DNA of 14,341 nucleotides from CAYVFM01 sp964546375 (GTDB taxonomy: Bacteria > Gemmatimonadota > Gemmatimonadetes > Palauibacterales > Palauibacteraceae), in contig CAZJJO010000050.1 of assembly GCA_964546375.1 (NCBI GenBank), forward strand, positions 1 through 14,341. Direction: 5' to 3'. Both the position numbers and the translations under genes were made by a program. Positions within the stretch are counted from its first letter, which is position 1, and each line of letters begins with the position of its first letter. Below are positions 13,205-14,341 of the stretch, in pieces. Below the pieces are notes generated by a model. That model saw nothing but the letters and a program-made list of their open reading frames with translations, made no database searches and was not told where the DNA came from.

Positions 13205-13759
13205 TCAGATCGAGACGCCGGCCTCGCGGAGGGCCTCCCGGCCGCGGTCGGTGATGCGCCCGGTGGTCCAGGGCGGGTCCCAGACCTCCCGGACCACCAC
13301 CTCCTCGAAGCCGGGCTCCTCCAGCAGCCGCTGGCGGACGTCCCACTTGATGAAGTCCATGCAGGGGCAGGCGGTGGCGGTGAAGGTGAGGCGGACGGTG
13401 ACCGTGCCGTCCTCGACCTCCACGCCGTAGACCAGGCCCAGGTCCACGATGGAGATGGGGAACTCCGGGTCGGCGACCTCGTGCAGCGCCCGCACGGCCC
13501 GCTCCTCGTCGTCGGCCGGCGGCCCCTCCCACTCGGGCACGGGCACGGCGAGCCGGCCCACGTGGTCGCCGCGGGTGGCGGCGGCGACCTCCGAGAAGTC
13601 GGTCCCCTCCTCCAGCGCGTCGCCCGAGAGCTCGCCCCCGGAGCCCCGCGCCCGCGCGGCCGGCGGCGCCTCCTCCGCGGCCGGCCCGTCGGCCCCCTCC
13701 TCCGGGGCCCGCTCCTCCTCGCCGGGGCTCCGTCGGGAGAGCTCGACCAGATCGCTCAC
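13205..13759 (-). CDS. paaD: PaaD-like MIP18/DUF59 protein without zinc ribbon
   Basis: A 184-residue protein from GTG 13759-13757, preceded on the minus strand only by a G-run. Residues 1 to about 82 are an acidic, Ala/Glu/Gly-rich extension, probably disordered. Residues about 85-184 form the MIP18 (DUF59) domain: DPEFPISIVDLGLVYGVEV at 97-115, TFTATACPCMDFIKWDV at 125-141 with C131 and C133, and DPPWTTGRITDRGREAL at 161-177. PaaD is needed for assembly or maturation of the phenylacetyl-CoA epoxidase, probably iron or Fe-S related. In E. coli it also carries a C-terminal zinc ribbon; that part is a separate gene at 11864-12112 here. The gene lies between paaA and paaB rather than after paaC. 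Confidence 0.85.
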   Translation of the reverse strand: MSDLVELSRRSPGEEERAPEEGADGPAAEEAPPAARARGSGGELSGDALEEGTDFSEVAAATRGDHVGRLAVPVPEWEGPPADDEERAVRALHEVADPEFPISIVDLGLVYGVEVEDGTVTVRLTFTATACPCMDFIKWDVRQRLLEEPGFEEVVVREVWDPPWTTGRITDRGREALREAGVSI

Positions 13760-13794
13760 GGCCGCCCCCCGGCCCGGACGCGGTCGGGCGCCAT
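13756..13794 (-). other. Possible 12-residue coupling ORF between paaA and paaD
   Basis: On the minus strand the paaA stop TGA is followed as TGATG by an ATG (13794-13792). It opens a 12-codon frame (MAPDRVRAGGRP) that ends at TGA 13758-13756, overlapping the GTG start of the MIP18 gene as GTGA. It could carry ribosomes across the 34-base gap. It may equally be chance; no peptide function is implied. Confidence 0.2.
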
Positions 13795-14341
13795 CAGTGC
13801 ATCTCCAGCATGTTCTCGACGTCGAAGCGGCTGCGGCGCACCGACTCGACGTAGGCCTCGTTCATCGGCCCCCGGCCCTTCCAGCGCTCGAACACCTGGT
13901 CCCAGGTGATGGGCTCGTCGAAGAGCCACCGGCGCTCGTCGGCGTCCCAGGCGCAGGGCAGCTCGTACTCCAGCTCCACCTCGCCCGTCTCCTCGTCCAC
14001 GTGGGCCGGCACCTCCAGGCCCAGCTCGTCGCACAGGGGGACCACCGCCTTCAGCCAGGTCTGGCGGAGCTGGTCGTTGGTCATGCCCTTGAGCTTGAAG
14101 TCGAGCTGGGCGCTGTGGCGTTTCTTGTCGTCGGGCATGCCGAACCACTCGACGCCCATCGGGAACATCCAGTCCACGGCGTCCTGCAGCTTGTCCCGCG
14201 CCTCGCCGCCCGCCTCGGCCAGCCGACGCATCCAGACCTCGCCGTGGCGGAGGTGGAAGTTCTCCTCCATGTCCACCTTCACCAGGGCCCGCTTGAGGGG
14301 GCCGTAGCTGGTGTTGCGGTAGACGTCGCCCAGCAGGGTGA
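13794..14341 (-). CDS. paaA: 1,2-phenylacetyl-CoA epoxidase catalytic subunit PaaA (5' end outside window)
   Basis: The C-terminal 181 or so residues of PaaA; the frame is open to the right edge, so the N-terminus lies beyond it. Visible from the edge: LLGDVYRNTSYGPLKRALVK, then VDMEENFHLRHGEVW, whose E-N-F-H is the helix-4 ExxH iron pair of the di-iron site. Later DAVDWMFPMGVEWFGMPDD, DFKLKGMTNDQLRQTWL and WDADERRWLFDEPITWDQV are typical PaaA C-terminal blocks. The helix 1-3 ligands cannot be seen. PaaA inserts oxygen into the ring of phenylacetyl-CoA, using electrons normally delivered by PaaE. It is first among the paa genes visible here, so the promoter is out of view. Confidence 0.9.
   Translation of the reverse strand, partial: TLLGDVYRNTSYGPLKRALVKVDMEENFHLRHGEVWMRRLAEAGGEARDKLQDAVDWMFPMGVEWFGMPDDKKRHSAQLDFKLKGMTNDQLRQTWLKAVVPLCDELGLEVPAHVDEETGEVELEYELPCAWDADERRWLFDEPITWDQVFERWKGRGPMNEAYVESVRRSRFDVENMLEMH

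Noticed and set aside
13182..13532. N-terminal extension of paaB
   Set aside because: It overlaps the MIP18 coding sequence, has shadow-type composition, and a GTG with a good ribosome site at 13181 gives a PaaB-like start.
1..14341. Defence islands, toxin-antitoxin pairs, CRISPR, insertion sequences, tRNA genes
   Set aside because: I looked for repeats with spacers, transposase or integrase motifs, terminal inverted repeats and tRNA-like cloverleaf ends on both strands and saw none; all sizeable genes belong to metabolic, envelope or membrane families.

Overview
This window is very GC-rich (well above 70% by eye) bacterial chromosome with tightly packed genes and no intergenic gap over about 155 bases. 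I see no tRNA, rRNA, CRISPR array, transposase or phage gene. Gene content (lipoprotein, M23 and M28 peptidases, GT9 glycosyltransferase, RicT/PSP1 protein, paa genes), GTG starts and promoter-like elements of the form TTx-N19-21-TAYCTT suggest a high-GC diderm of the Fibrobacterota-Chlorobiota-Bacteroidota supergroup, most plausibly Gemmatimonadota. That placement is an inference, not a database result.

Left part (1-6925, all on +): the tail of an unidentified gene is GTGA-coupled to a RicT/PSP1-family protein. Next come an M23 (LytM-type) envelope peptidase with a membrane anchor and coiled coil, a lipoprotein with a long coiled coil, and a bifunctional FadJ-type beta-oxidation protein. A DUF402 protein fused to a five-helix membrane domain follows, and immediately after it an M50B-like integral membrane metalloprotease homologue. 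The last two look like one transcription unit, possibly continuing from fadJ.

Middle part (6999-11836): a secreted M28 peptidase with a C-terminal Fn3-like domain on the minus strand is divergent from a DUF421/YetF-like membrane protein. A sulfotransferase follows on +. It converges with a GT9 (heptosyltransferase-like) gene on -, whose start codon overlaps the start codon of a GNAT acetyltransferase on + in a single CATG.

Right part (11864-14341, all on -): a phenylacetyl-CoA epoxidase operon read right to left as paaA (cut by the window edge), an MIP18/DUF59 PaaD-like protein, a short paaB, paaC, and a stand-alone PaaD-type zinc ribbon. Compared with the textbook paaABCDE order, PaaD is split into two genes at two places and paaE is absent from the visible end. 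By recalled alignment the PaaC-like subunit keeps most of the PaaA-type di-iron ligands. PaaA/B/C would epoxidise the ring of phenylacetyl-CoA. FadJ could in principle serve late beta-oxidation steps of that pathway, but it lies about 8 kb away and is probably general fatty-acid metabolism.

No wholly new defence or mobile system is visible. The points most worth a second look are the rearranged paa operon with its unusual PaaC, the DUF402-membrane fusion beside an M50B protein, the shared CATG start of two divergent genes, and the recurring promoter motif.
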